The notes: generated by a model from the letters alone, not told the origin. A DNA stretch of 6,896 nt from an uncultured Gemmatimonadota bacterium (GCA_913009915.1 CAJVYZ010000150.1:1-6896); one strand, 5' to 3'; numbered from the stretch's first letter, positions 1-6,643 are shown. Made by a program: numbers and translations.

Positions 1-146
1 GCTGGGCGGGGCGCAGGCGAGCTCGCCCGGGTGGGCGGGTGGAGGAGGGAGCTCTTTGCTCCAGCCTTGCCCAGGCCTGGGGCTTGGTGGCACTTTGTGT
101 CCGGGTTCCGATGGATCCCCATCCACATTCAATCCGGCCCCATCCC
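1..146. other. Leader region upstream of the M20 gene, no gene seen
   Basis: This stretch is very G+C-rich at its left end. An in-frame GTG at 39 and an ATG at 111 would extend the M20 protein, but the added residues show no domain and would bury the signal peptide. No Shine-Dalgarno, promoter or RNA gene could be supported. A 12-nt palindrome GGCGAGCTCGCC lies at 16-27, with no T-tract. Confidence 0.5.
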
Positions 147-1442
147 ATGAGATCAACGTTCGCAGCCGTCGCCTTTCTCCTGACAGTCCCCGCTCTCGCC
201 GCCCAGACGCTGGATCCCGTCGAGGAGGCCCTCGTCCGGCAGGTGGACGAGCACCAAGCCCAGGCCGTGGCGTTTCTCGAGCGCATCGTCAACATCAACA
301 GCGGCACGATGAACGCACGGGGTGTCCGGGAAGTTGGCCGAGCGTTCGACGCCGAGTTTTCCGCCCTCGGTTTCGAGACGCGCTGGGTGTCTCTGCCGGA
401 GGAGATGGGTCGGGCCGGCCACTTCTTCGCGGAGCGGGCCGGAAATTCGGGTAAGCGACTCCTCCTCATCGGGCACCTCGACACGGTGTTCGAGAGCGAC
501 AGCCCGTTTCAGCAATGGGTTCGGCGCGGCTCGACCGCCGAAGGGCCGGGGACCGAGGACATGAAGGGCGGAGACGTGGTGGTGTTGTACGCCCTCAAGG
601 CCCTGTACGCGGTAGGTGCGCTCGACGATACCCGGATCATCGTGGCCTTCACCGGCGACGAGGAAGATACCGGGGACCCGCTCGAGGTAACTCGGCGGTC
701 GCTGATCGAAGCCGCCCAGCGGAGCGACGTGGCCCTGGGCTTCGAAAGCGGCGTGGAAACGATGAACACCGCTACCATCGCCCGGCGGGGCTTCACCGGC
801 TGGCGCTTGGACGTCACGGGCGTGCGGGGCCATTCGTCGCTCATCTTCAACGACCGCCACGGCAGCGGGGCCATCTTCGAAGCCGCCCGGATCCTCAACG
901 CTTTCCACGAGGAGCTGGCCGGGGAAGAGTACCTGACCTTCGGAGCAGGGGTGATGCTGGGCGGGACGGATGTCGAGTTCGATCCCGAGTTGTCGCGTGG
1001 GGCAGCGTTCGGGAAGACCAACGTCATACCACAAGATGTCGTGGTGGCCGGGGATCTGCGGACGCTGACGATCGAGCAACGCGACCGCGCCAAGGAGCGG
1101 ATGCAGGAGATCGTGTCGCGGCACCTGCCGCAGACGGACGCCACCATCGAGTTCCGCGATTCGTACCCGCCGATGGCTCCGACCGACGGCAACAAGGCGC
1201 TGTTCGATCAACTGGACCAGGTGAGCATGGATCTGGGCTATGGCCCGATGGAAACGGTCGATCCCGGCCGGCGTGGGGCGGCGGACGTGTCGTTCGTGGC
1301 GCCGTACCTCGACGGGCTGGACGGGCTCGGGCTGCTGGGCGACGGTGGCCACACGACCGAAGAGATGGTGTTCCTCGAGTCGCTGCCGATCATGACGAAG
1401 AGGGCGGCGGTATGGATTTATCGGTTGACGAGGAGTGAGTAA
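147..1442 (+). CDS. Exported M20 family zinc metallopeptidase (carboxypeptidase G2-like)
   Basis: Probably a periplasmic or secreted di-zinc carboxypeptidase that removes C-terminal residues from small peptides or N-acyl amino acids. The 431-residue protein begins with a signal peptide (about 1-19, ending PALAA before Q20). The M20 metal site is complete and in the spacing expected of carboxypeptidase G2: H110 with D112 in GHLDTV, bridging D138 in TEDMKGG, general base E172 and ligand E173 in GDEED, E200 in GFES, and H402 in GGHTTEE. The dimerisation (lid) domain, roughly residues 214-325, contains H229 (RGHSS), N292 (TNVIP) and R305 (GDLR), positions usually conserved in the family. I chose ATG 147 because it places the signal peptide at the N-terminus; no Shine-Dalgarno precedes it, so the start is less certain than the family. 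The gene stands alone, with 353 bp before the next one. The substrate cannot be read from the sequence; a related M20 aminoacylase or dipeptidase activity is possible. Confidence 0.9.
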   Translation: MRSTFAAVAFLLTVPALAAQTLDPVEEALVRQVDEHQAQAVAFLERIVNINSGTMNARGVREVGRAFDAEFSALGFETRWVSLPEEMGRAGHFFAERAGNSGKRLLLIGHLDTVFESDSPFQQWVRRGSTAEGPGTEDMKGGDVVVLYALKALYAVGALDDTRIIVAFTGDEEDTGDPLEVTRRSLIEAAQRSDVALGFESGVETMNTATIARRGFTGWRLDVTGVRGHSSLIFNDRHGSGAIFEAARILNAFHEELAGEEYLTFGAGVMLGGTDVEFDPELSRGAAFGKTNVIPQDVVVAGDLRTLTIEQRDRAKERMQEIVSRHLPQTDATIEFRDSYPPMAPTDGNKALFDQLDQVSMDLGYGPMETVDPGRRGAADVSFVAPYLDGLDGLGLLGDGGHTTEEMVFLESLPIMTKRAAVWIYRLTRSE

Positions 1443-1504
1443 CTGGCCGTGAAGTGGGCGCAGGTCGTATCGACCGTTTCTTGGGCCCAGACCGGATGCG
1501 GGAA

Positions 1505-1524
1505 GGGCGACGCATGCGTCGCCC
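1505..1524. repeat. Perfect 20-nt palindrome, REP-like or terminator stem
   Basis: GGGCGACGCATGCGTCGCCC equals its own reverse complement. As RNA it would form an 8-bp G+C-rich stem with a CAUG loop. It starts 62 nt after the M20 stop codon and has no T-run, so it is not a standard intrinsic terminator. The form, a short G+C-rich intergenic palindrome, resembles REP-type elements. Only one copy is present in this window, so that identity is an inference. Ending or protecting the 3' end of the M20 mRNA is an alternative role. Confidence 0.55.
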
Positions 1525-1724
1525 GGCGTCGTCGGCCACCCGCCACTAGCTGCCTTTGAGAATGAACATCCTCCCCGTCCAAGTCCCCTTAATGGCACTC
1601 CTCACAGAGTGGAGCGACGCTGCTTGGGCCGAGGCAGCGGAGGCGAGTGCCAGGTGGCCCGTGAGGGTCAGCAAGAGTTAGCCACTACGCCGGGTCCACA
1701 TGGGCCGCTCCCCTTGAAGTATCG

Positions 1725-1787
1725 TTGACGTGACATTTGCCGTGACAATCAGCATGCTTATTATCAGCCGGATTAGCCCTTACGGAG
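1725..1787 (+). promoter_or_regulatory. Candidate promoter and Shine-Dalgarno of the M61 gene
   Basis: A sigma-70-like pair can be drawn: TTGCCG (1737-1742), a 16-nt spacer, then TATTAT (1759-1764). TTGACG at 1725-1730 is a better -35 hexamer but has no -10 at the right distance. CGTGACA occurs at 1729-1735 and again at 1741-1747, so the candidate -35 lies between and partly within the two copies. GGAG at 1784-1787 is 8 nt before ATG 1796 and supports that start well. The promoter itself is a visual match only. Confidence 0.4.
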
Positions 1788-1795
1788 AATAGCTG

Positions 1796-3631
1796 ATGTT
1801 AGTGTCCCGCGTAGTTGTCTTGGGAGTGGTGGCCGCGGCCTGGAGCGCGCCGCTGGCCGCTCAGGGCCTCGATCCCCATCAGGCGTCGCAGGCTATCGAT
1901 GATGTCCATTATACCGTCACGTTCGATCGCGCCACCGCTGCGCGCGACGTGATCCACGTGGCGATGCACTTCACCGTCCTGGAAGACGAGCCGGTGGTGT
2001 TGTCGCTCCCTGCCTGGACGCCGGGGTCGTATGAACTAGACCACTTCGCCCGGTATGTCTTCGGGTTCCGGGCGTCGTCCAACGGACGCTCCCTCAAGGT
2101 CGACAAGCTCGACTTCGATACCTGGCGCCTAGTGCCGGCACTTGGGACTGACATCACCGTCGAGTTCGAGTTCGGGTCGGATACGCTCGATACCGGGATG
2201 TCGTACGTGGCTCCCGACTTCGCGTTCTTCAACGGTACCAACCTGTTCCTCTACGCCGAGGGCCAGCCGTTGGACGCGCCGGCCACGGTAACCATCGTCA
2301 CCGAGCCCGAGTGGAGGGTCGCCACCGGGCTGCGGCCGTCCGGAAGCGGGGGTTACACGGCTGCGGACTATCACGAACTGGTCGACATGCCGACCTTCGT
2401 CGGCGTCTTCGATCTGGACAGCGCCCGGGTCGGTGACGTCTGGTTCCGCCTGGCGACGTATCCGGCCGGTGCCGTGGCCGGTTCGAGCCGTGCCGAGATG
2501 TGGGATCACTTGCAGCGCATGATGCCGCCGATGACGGCCGTGTTCGGAGAGATGCCCTGGACCGACTATACCATCCTGCTGGCGTTCGAGGACGACTTCC
2601 CGGGCGGATCGGCGCTGGAGCATTCGATCTCGCACCTGGGAATCTTCAACACCCAGTTCATCGGGAGCCCGGTACTCGCCTCGGTCCTGGCCCACGAGAT
2701 TTTTCACGCCTGGAACGTGAAACGACTGAGGCCCGCCGAGCTCTATCCGTATGTGTACGACCGACCCCAGCCAACCGAACTCCTGTGGGTGAGCGAGGGG
2801 ATCACCGACTACTACGCCGACCTGGCGCTGGTCCGTGGCGGGATCACCGATGCGCAGGATGTCTACCGGACGACCGCAGGAAAAGTCAATTCGGTCGAGT
2901 CGACGCCGCCGGTGTCTTTGGAAGACGCCTCGGTGTCGACCTGGACCGAGCCGACCGACGGCACGGCGTTCATCTACTATCCCAAGGGCTCGCTGGCCGG
3001 GCTGTTGCTGGACATCCTGATTCGTGACGCTACCGACAACGCCCACTCGCTGGACGACGTCATGATGGACCTCTACCGTCGGACTTACCAGAACGGCCGC
3101 GGCTTCAGTTACATCGACTTTTGGCAAGCCGTTGGCCGGTCCACGGACAACAGATCCTTTGCCGATTTCTATTCCATGTACGTTGACGGGACGGAGCCGT
3201 ACCCGTGGGGGACGGTCCTGCCGCTTGCCGGGTTGCGACTGGAGGTCGATACGGTTCGGGCGGCGAGGATCGGCATCCAGACCGGGCAAGCGGATACCAC
3301 CGCCGCCAGGGTGGTCGCCGTCACCCCGGGGTCGGCCGCGGCCGATGCCGGATTGCAGGCCGACGACGTGCTGATGCGGGTGGGTGATATCCAGATCCGG
3401 GACGGATCGTTTGGGGCGGAGTTCCGCCGCCGCTACGCAGGGGAACCGGAAGGGTCGCCGCTGACGTTCGTCGTTCGCCGGGGGCAGGAGACCGTCTCGC
3501 TCGATGGCGAGCTGCGGTTCGTCGAACGGCTGGTTTACCAGATCGTCGAAGATCCTGAAGCGGAAGACAAGGCCGTGGTGATCCGGAACGGGATTCTTAC
3601 CGGAAACCAGCAACCGACAATTTCCAACTAA
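1796..3631 (+). CDS. Exported M61 family metallopeptidase with C-terminal PDZ domain
   Basis: A zinc aminopeptidase-type enzyme of family M61 (glycyl aminopeptidase group), probably periplasmic or secreted. The 611 residues begin with a signal peptide (about 1-22, ending APLAA before Q23). The N-terminal M61 beta domain covers about 36-205 and includes the typical LPAWTPGSYELDHFAR stretch (71-86). The catalytic gluzincin domain has HEIFH with zinc ligands H300 and H304 and catalytic E301, and the third ligand E334 in WVSEGITDYY. GGSALEH (270-276) occupies the place of the family's GG-x-EH substrate motif with two extra residues, which appears to be a subgroup form. YYPKGSLAGLLLD (394-406) is also typical. 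A PDZ domain (about 478-575) contains TPGSAAADAGLQADD (510-524) and probably binds substrate C-termini or partners. Length and domain order match the family, so the gene is intact. Its stop overlaps that of the convergent DUF2231 gene. The true substrates are unknown. Confidence 0.92.
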   Translation: MLVSRVVVLGVVAAAWSAPLAAQGLDPHQASQAIDDVHYTVTFDRATAARDVIHVAMHFTVLEDEPVVLSLPAWTPGSYELDHFARYVFGFRASSNGRSLKVDKLDFDTWRLVPALGTDITVEFEFGSDTLDTGMSYVAPDFAFFNGTNLFLYAEGQPLDAPATVTIVTEPEWRVATGLRPSGSGGYTAADYHELVDMPTFVGVFDLDSARVGDVWFRLATYPAGAVAGSSRAEMWDHLQRMMPPMTAVFGEMPWTDYTILLAFEDDFPGGSALEHSISHLGIFNTQFIGSPVLASVLAHEIFHAWNVKRLRPAELYPYVYDRPQPTELLWVSEGITDYYADLALVRGGITDAQDVYRTTAGKVNSVESTPPVSLEDASVSTWTEPTDGTAFIYYPKGSLAGLLLDILIRDATDNAHSLDDVMMDLYRRTYQNGRGFSYIDFWQAVGRSTDNRSFADFYSMYVDGTEPYPWGTVLPLAGLRLEVDTVRAARIGIQTGQADTTAARVVAVTPGSAAADAGLQADDVLMRVGDIQIRDGSFGAEFRRRYAGEPEGSPLTFVVRRGQETVSLDGELRFVERLVYQIVEDPEAEDKAVVIRNGILTGNQQPTISN

Positions 3632-4137
3632 TCGGCATCGTCCTCGTCGTCATGGTTCTGTGGGGCGGGTATGGCCGTGTCTGATTGCTCGATGTAGGCG
3701 TTGGCGGCACCGTGTTGGTATACCAGCTCTCCGCCTGACTCGCCGACTCCCCAAGCAAGTGCTGCCAGAAGGAACGCCATGCCGGAAGCAACACCTCGAC
3801 CGACTAGCCCGACCTTTCCCGACGCGAAGCCCACCAGCGCAAGCACCAGAGTAGCGAGAGCGATATTGCGGAACCTCTCCGCCCGCTCCTCATGGACTTC
3901 GATGATGTCGTTGTCCACGACCTCCTCGACCACCTCTTCTTCGTCTTCACCGGTCTCGACAGCCAGGACCGAGGAACCCGCCAACAGCGCCATCATGGCC
4001 ACTACCAGACCCCAGGCGGGTCGCGGGGCAACGCCCCGCCGCATGGCCACGATGGCCCCGATGACGAACAGCGGGACGAGGCCGGCGAGAGCCAAAGGGA
4101 AGTGTACCAGAGCTGGGTGGAGAGGATCGGGGAGCAT
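3628..4137 (-). CDS. DUF2231-type small integral membrane protein
   Basis: The 169-residue protein has four predicted transmembrane helices (about 10-32, 41-60, 91-110 and 113-131). The opening LPDPLHPALVHFPLAL (2-17), with H7 and H12 entering helix 1, matches the HPxxVHFP start of DUF2231 membrane proteins. The end of helix 4, GGELVYQHGAAN (135-146), matches that family's closing motif. A strongly acidic segment with H82 (about 61-90) lies between helices 2 and 3, and the C-terminus is acidic (HDDEDDAD). The conserved histidines H7, H12, H82 and H142 could bind a metal or haem; this is inference, as the biochemical role is not known to me. Start ATG 4137 gives the family N-terminus but lacks a clear Shine-Dalgarno. 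The gene ends in TAG overlapping the M61 TAA, and a fold-back repeat lies upstream, between it and msrA. Confidence 0.8.
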   Translation of the reverse strand: MLPDPLHPALVHFPLALAGLVPLFVIGAIVAMRRGVAPRPAWGLVVAMMALLAGSSVLAVETGEDEEEVVEEVVDNDIIEVHEERAERFRNIALATLVLALVGFASGKVGLVGRGVASGMAFLLAALAWGVGESGGELVYQHGAANAYIEQSDTAIPAPQNHDDEDDAD

Positions 4138-4172
4138 TGGGAATCCGAGGTGGGAGATAGGGGAAGCTAACG

Positions 4173-4266
4173 GCTGGTGGCTGGTGGCTAGTGGCTGGTG
4201 GCTGGTGGTGGGTAGAGCGAGGTACTGGTGTTATCGACTTCTTGCTACTAGCCACCAGCCATCAGC
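4173..4266. repeat. Fold-back array of 7-nt tandem repeats
   Basis: Five exact tandem 7-nt units of consensus CTRGTGG fill 4174-4208. After 36 unrelated bases, three units in the opposite orientation follow: CTACTAG, CCACCAG and CCATCAG (4245-4265). The arms 4173-4195 and 4244-4266 are complementary over 21 of 23 positions, with a 48-nt loop. The element fills most of the msrA to DUF2231 gap and starts 8 nt past the msrA stop. It may end or stabilise the msrA transcript, but no T-tract follows. It resembles short tandemly repeated repetitive (STRR-like) intergenic DNA. There is no coding content. Confidence 0.85.
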
Positions 4267-4274
4267 TATTGACG

Positions 4275-4919
4275 TCACGTCACTAGGCCCACAGGGCAAC
4301 TTACCCCCGTGCCACCCAAGCCGCAGTAGCCATCGGGGTTCTTGGCGAGGTACTGCTGGTGGTAATCCTCGGCGTAGTAGAACTCCCCGGCATCGACGAT
4401 TTGGGTGGTAATGGCCCCATGGCCGCCGGCGGTCAGTTCATGTTGGTACGCCGTTAGTGATGATTCGGCGGCAGCTCGTTGACCATCTGATGAAAAGTAG
4501 ATGCCCGATCGATATTGGGTTCCCACATCGTTGCCTTGGCGCATTCCCTGGGTCGGGTCGTGGTTCTCCCAGAACGTCTTGAGGATCATGTCGTAGTCGG
4601 TGACCCCGGGATCGAACACCACCCGAACCACCTCGGCATGGCCGGTCTGTCCCGAACAAACCTCATGGTAGGTGGGATTGGCCGTGTGACCAGCAGCGTA
4701 GCCGACCGCGGTGCTGTACACGCCGTCGAGCTGCCAGAACACCTTTTCGGCGCCCCAGAAACAACCCATGGCGAAGGTGGCGACTTCCGTGCCTTCCGGG
4801 AACGGTGGGGTGATGGTGTTGCCCAATACGTAGTGCCGCTCAGCCACGACCATGGGGGTCGAGCGGCCCGGGAGGGCCTCGGCTGGCTCTGGTACGCTGA
4901 CTCTAGTTGGCCCGAACAC
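4275..4919 (-). CDS. msrA: Peptide-methionine (S)-S-oxide reductase MsrA
   Basis: A cytoplasmic repair enzyme that reduces methionine-S-sulfoxide in proteins and free methionine, with electrons normally supplied by thioredoxin. The 214 residues show catalytic C53 in [12 protein letters not shown] (51-62), C88 in [13 protein letters not shown] (84-96, with E96), then [12 protein letters not shown] (120-131), YRSGIY (136-141) and [15 protein letters not shown] (181-195). The recycling cysteines are C199 and C208 in [12 protein letters not shown]. The long N-terminus with [10 protein letters not shown] (14-23) matches the roughly 212-residue E. coli-type MsrA, supporting the GTG start at 4919; GGAG at 4925-4928 lies 5 nt upstream. 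The internal ATG at 4853 would remove that conserved segment. There is no signal peptide. The neighbours are not functionally linked in an obvious way, and repeat-filled gaps on both sides suggest its own transcript. Confidence 0.97.
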   Translation of the reverse strand: MFGPTRVSVPEPAEALPGRSTPMVVAERHYVLGNTITPPFPEGTEVATFAMGCFWGAEKVFWQLDGVYSTAVGYAAGHTANPTYHEVCSGQTGHAEVVRVVFDPGVTDYDMILKTFWENHDPTQGMRQGNDVGTQYRSGIYFSSDGQRAAAESSLTAYQHELTAGGHGAITTQIVDAGEFYYAEDYHQQYLAKNPDGYCGLGGTGVSCPVGLVT

Positions 4920-4924
4920 ACGTG

Positions 4925-4928
4925 CTCC
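4925..4928 (-). promoter_or_regulatory. Shine-Dalgarno that fixes the GTG start of msrA
   Basis: On the - strand GGAG lies 5 nt before GTG 4919. With the conserved N-terminal residues it decides between this GTG and the ATG at 4853. An A+T-rich block on the - strand (TATTAC at 4947-4942) could be a -10 box, but no matching -35 was found, so no promoter is claimed. Confidence 0.6.
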
Positions 4929-4993
4929 AGGTGAGGATCAGGTAATAATGGCCGATTCGCGCCCGGGGTTCCAGGCTCAAGACTGACGGCTGA

Positions 4994-5138
4994 GAGGGAA
5001 AAGAGGGCTAAGAGGTCTAAAGAGAATCCCGCTTGGGCCCCTCAGCCTTGTTCCCTCTTAGCCTTCTTAGCCCTCTTTTCCTTCTTAGCCCTCTTAGTCC
5101 TCTTAGTCCTCTTTTCCTTCTTAGTCCTCTTTTCCTTC
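4994..5138. repeat. Fold-back array of 9-nt tandem repeats
   Basis: Ten exact tandem 9-nt units occupy 5049-5138. On the + strand most are TTAGYCCTC or TTTTCCTTC, with variants such as TTAGCCTTC and TGTTCCCTC. Across a 28-nt spacer, 4994-5020 holds three units in the opposite orientation: GAGGGAAAA, GAGGGCTAA and GAGGTCTAA. A 17-nt perfect inverted repeat (4997-5013 with 5065-5081) joins the two blocks. The array ends 15 nt from the stop codon of the aminotransferase-like gene (last base 5154), so the transcript of that gene would run into it. The strand is strongly purine/pyrimidine biased. It may act as a transcript end or be a replication-slippage product; no T-tract terminator is evident. 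Confidence 0.88.
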
Positions 5139-5153
5139 TTAGCCCCGCCTCTC

Positions 5154-6599
5154 TTATGGTCCGCTGGCCGTAAAAACAGCTCCGGCGGGGACTTGGGCCT
5201 TGAGGTCGCTAGCCAGGAATTCCAGCAGCCGATCCACGTCTGCTGCGTTGCTCGCCATTCCCAGCGAGGCGCGTACGGCGCCGACGGCCAGGTCGCCGAG
5301 GCAGTGGGACAAGCGGGCGGGGGAGAACTCGCCGGGTGGGAGTGTCTGCAGGCACTGCATGGTACGGTCGGCCTCGAATTCGAAGGCGGCCTCGGCGGCG
5401 CCGGGGTTGCAGAAACACCCTCCCCGAAGGGAGATGTGAGCCAACCCCGCCTGGTGGACCACGTCGTCGTGGTACACCACGTCGCCCTCGGCGTCGAGCA
5501 CGTTGAAGGCGACGGCTGCGCCACGGTCCTCCATGGTATGAGGTCCGTACACCCGGAGGCGTGGGGCACCGTTGGGGTGGCGCAAGCCGAGCATGCCGTC
5601 GAGCATGGTGGCCATGAGGTCGTGCACATGGGCGTGGATCCGGTCCATGCCGATGTCGCTGAGGAGCGCCAGCCCGGCCTGAATGGCCGCGATACTCAGG
5701 AAGTTCGGGGTGCCGTCTTCGAACGCCTCCACTGTCGATACCAGCCGATGTACCCGGTTCTGCACCGAGGCGAACTCGACCGTGCCGCCTGCAAACCACG
5801 GACGCCGAAGCTTTTGGAGCGCTTCGTGCCGGACGATCAAAGCGCCCACGCCGGTCGGGAAGCCGAACATCTTGTAGAAGGAGACGCAGACGAAGTCCGG
5901 ATGGATTCCCCGCAGGCTGAGTTTGTTGGTCGGGACGTAGGCGGCCGCGTCGAGCACCACGTCGTAGCCCAGCGCCTGGGCCTGGGGTATCAGGTCGAGC
6001 GAGGTCTTCACGCCCGAGAAATTGGACTGGGAGGCGAAGGCGAACAGGCTGGGTGGGGCGCCGCTGACCGAGGGCACCTGTGACAACCCCGACTGGTTGA
6101 GCCTCAACTCCGCGTCGATTTCCAGGTACTCGACCGTTGCGTCTTGGCGCTGGGCGTATTCCCGGATGCCGTGTACGGAATTGTGATTGTCGGGCGACAG
6201 TAGAAAGCGGGAGCCTTTCTCAAAGGGATAGGCTTCGCCCACCAGGCGCAGTGCCGCGCTGGCGTTGGCGGCGAAGCACACGGCGTATTCCGCCGGGTCG
6301 GCGTCGAAGAAGGACAGAACGTCGGCCCGGCTTCGTTCGATGAACTCGGTGGCTGCCAGGGAAGACGGGTTCTCCGAATGCGGGTTTCCCAACACGGTGG
6401 TGGTCAGGAACTCCGCATAGCTGCGCACCAGCGACTCGGCGTACAGGCCGCTGCCGGTGTAATCCAGGTACACGTGGTTGCCGGCGTCGAGCCGGCTGAA
6501 CTCCGTGCGTCGCAACTCAGCGAACATCGCCGCCGGGTCGGCCGCCGAGGTGATGGCGGTCCAGGCGTTACCGGTCTCTCGAGAACTCAATAGCCACAT
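5154..6599 (-). CDS. Class V PLP-dependent aminotransferase-fold protein, MoCo sulfurase N-terminal-like
   Basis: A fold-type I PLP enzyme of the class V aminotransferase/cysteine desulfurase group, closest in motifs to the NifS-like N-terminal domain of eukaryotic molybdenum-cofactor sulfurase (ABA3/MOCOS). Of 481 residues, the recognisable motifs in order are YLDYTGSGLY (44-53), GNPHSENPSS (71-80), DNHNSVHGIREYA (137-149), FASQSNFSGVK (188-198), VLDAAAYVPT (215-224) with the PLP-contacting aspartate D217, SFYKMFGFPTGVGALIVR (240-257) with Schiff-base lysine K243, FAGGTVEFA (269-277), FEDGTPNF (293-300), and LRGGCFCNPGA (391-401). C397 aligns with the persulfide-carrying cysteine region of sulfurases. 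The C-terminal MOSC domain of MOCOS is absent. ATG 6599 is chosen because AAAGGAAGG directly precedes it; the spacing is short. A TTGACA box lies upstream. A cysteine desulfurase or selenocysteine lyase-like activity is possible; the substrate is not determinable. Confidence 0.88.
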   Translation of the reverse strand: MWLLSSRETGNAWTAITSAADPAAMFAELRRTEFSRLDAGNHVYLDYTGSGLYAESLVRSYAEFLTTTVLGNPHSENPSSLAATEFIERSRADVLSFFDADPAEYAVCFAANASAALRLVGEAYPFEKGSRFLLSPDNHNSVHGIREYAQRQDATVEYLEIDAELRLNQSGLSQVPSVSGAPPSLFAFASQSNFSGVKTSLDLIPQAQALGYDVVLDAAAYVPTNKLSLRGIHPDFVCVSFYKMFGFPTGVGALIVRHEALQKLRRPWFAGGTVEFASVQNRVHRLVSTVEAFEDGTPNFLSIAAIQAGLALLSDIGMDRIHAHVHDLMATMLDGMLGLRHPNGAPRLRVYGPHTMEDRGAAVAFNVLDAEGDVVYHDDVVHQAGLAHISLRGGCFCNPGAAEAAFEFEADRTMQCLQTLPPGEFSPARLSHCLGDLAVGAVRASLGMASNAADVDRLLEFLASDLKAQVPAGAVFTASGP

Positions 6600-6614
6600 C
6601 CTTCCTTTGCTGAA

Positions 6615-6643
6615 ATCTTCTTTAGAGTGCTTGGGGCTGTCAA
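6615..6643 (-). promoter_or_regulatory. Candidate promoter of the aminotransferase-like gene
   Basis: On the - strand a perfect -35 box TTGACA occupies 6643-6638. Seventeen nucleotides downstream lies GAAGAT (6620-6615), a weak -10 that matches the consensus at 3 of 6 positions; shifting by one base gives AAGATT. Transcription would begin close to 6608, leaving a very short leader containing the Shine-Dalgarno AAAGGAAGG. The -35 is convincing and the -10 is not. Confidence 0.45.

Larger units (their letters stand above)
1443..1795. other. Intergenic region between the two peptidase genes
   Basis: No ORF here looks coding. The left part carries a perfect 20-nt palindrome (1505-1524). The rightmost 75 bp are A+T-richer than the surroundings and hold a promoter-like region, a direct repeat of CGTGACA, and the Shine-Dalgarno GGAG (1784-1787) for the M61 gene. 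I see nothing recognisable between about 1530 and 1720. Confidence 0.6.

Noticed and set aside
16..27. GGCGAGCTCGCC palindrome at the left edge
   Set aside because: Short, in very G+C-rich DNA, without T-tract or a visible gene end; not supportable as a terminator.
39..146. N-terminal extension of the M20 protein from GTG 39 or ATG 111
   Set aside because: It would place up to 36 low-information residues before a clear signal peptide; ATG 147 is more plausible despite lacking a Shine-Dalgarno.
153..1598. Long open frame on the - strand opposite the M20 gene (481 codons)
   Set aside because: Its translation has no recognisable domain and is rich in Arg, Pro, Gly and His, as expected from the reverse of a G+C-rich gene; the + strand frame has the complete M20 active site.
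2129..3613. Long open frame on the - strand opposite the M61 gene (494 codons)
   Set aside because: Shadow of the M61 coding sequence; composition and lack of motifs show it is not a gene.
4270..4277. TGACGTCA palindrome at the msrA stop codon
   Set aside because: An 8-nt palindrome overlapping a stop codon and coding bases is easily chance; no promoter is nearby.
4275..4321. Second recycling cysteine of MsrA shifted by one residue (C199 to C208, nine apart, versus eight in E. coli)
   Set aside because: The [11 protein letters not shown] ending is, as I recall, common in many bacterial MsrA proteins, so it is normal subgroup variation.
4994..5138. Possible CRISPR array
   Set aside because: Units are 9 nt and directly adjacent with no unique spacers; the heptamer element fails for the same reason.
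5042..5629. - strand frame ending in a Lys/Arg/Glu-rich tail (KKEKRTKK-like)
   Set aside because: The tail is just translation of the 9-nt tandem array, which keeps frame because 9 is a multiple of 3; the rest is a shadow of the aminotransferase-like gene.
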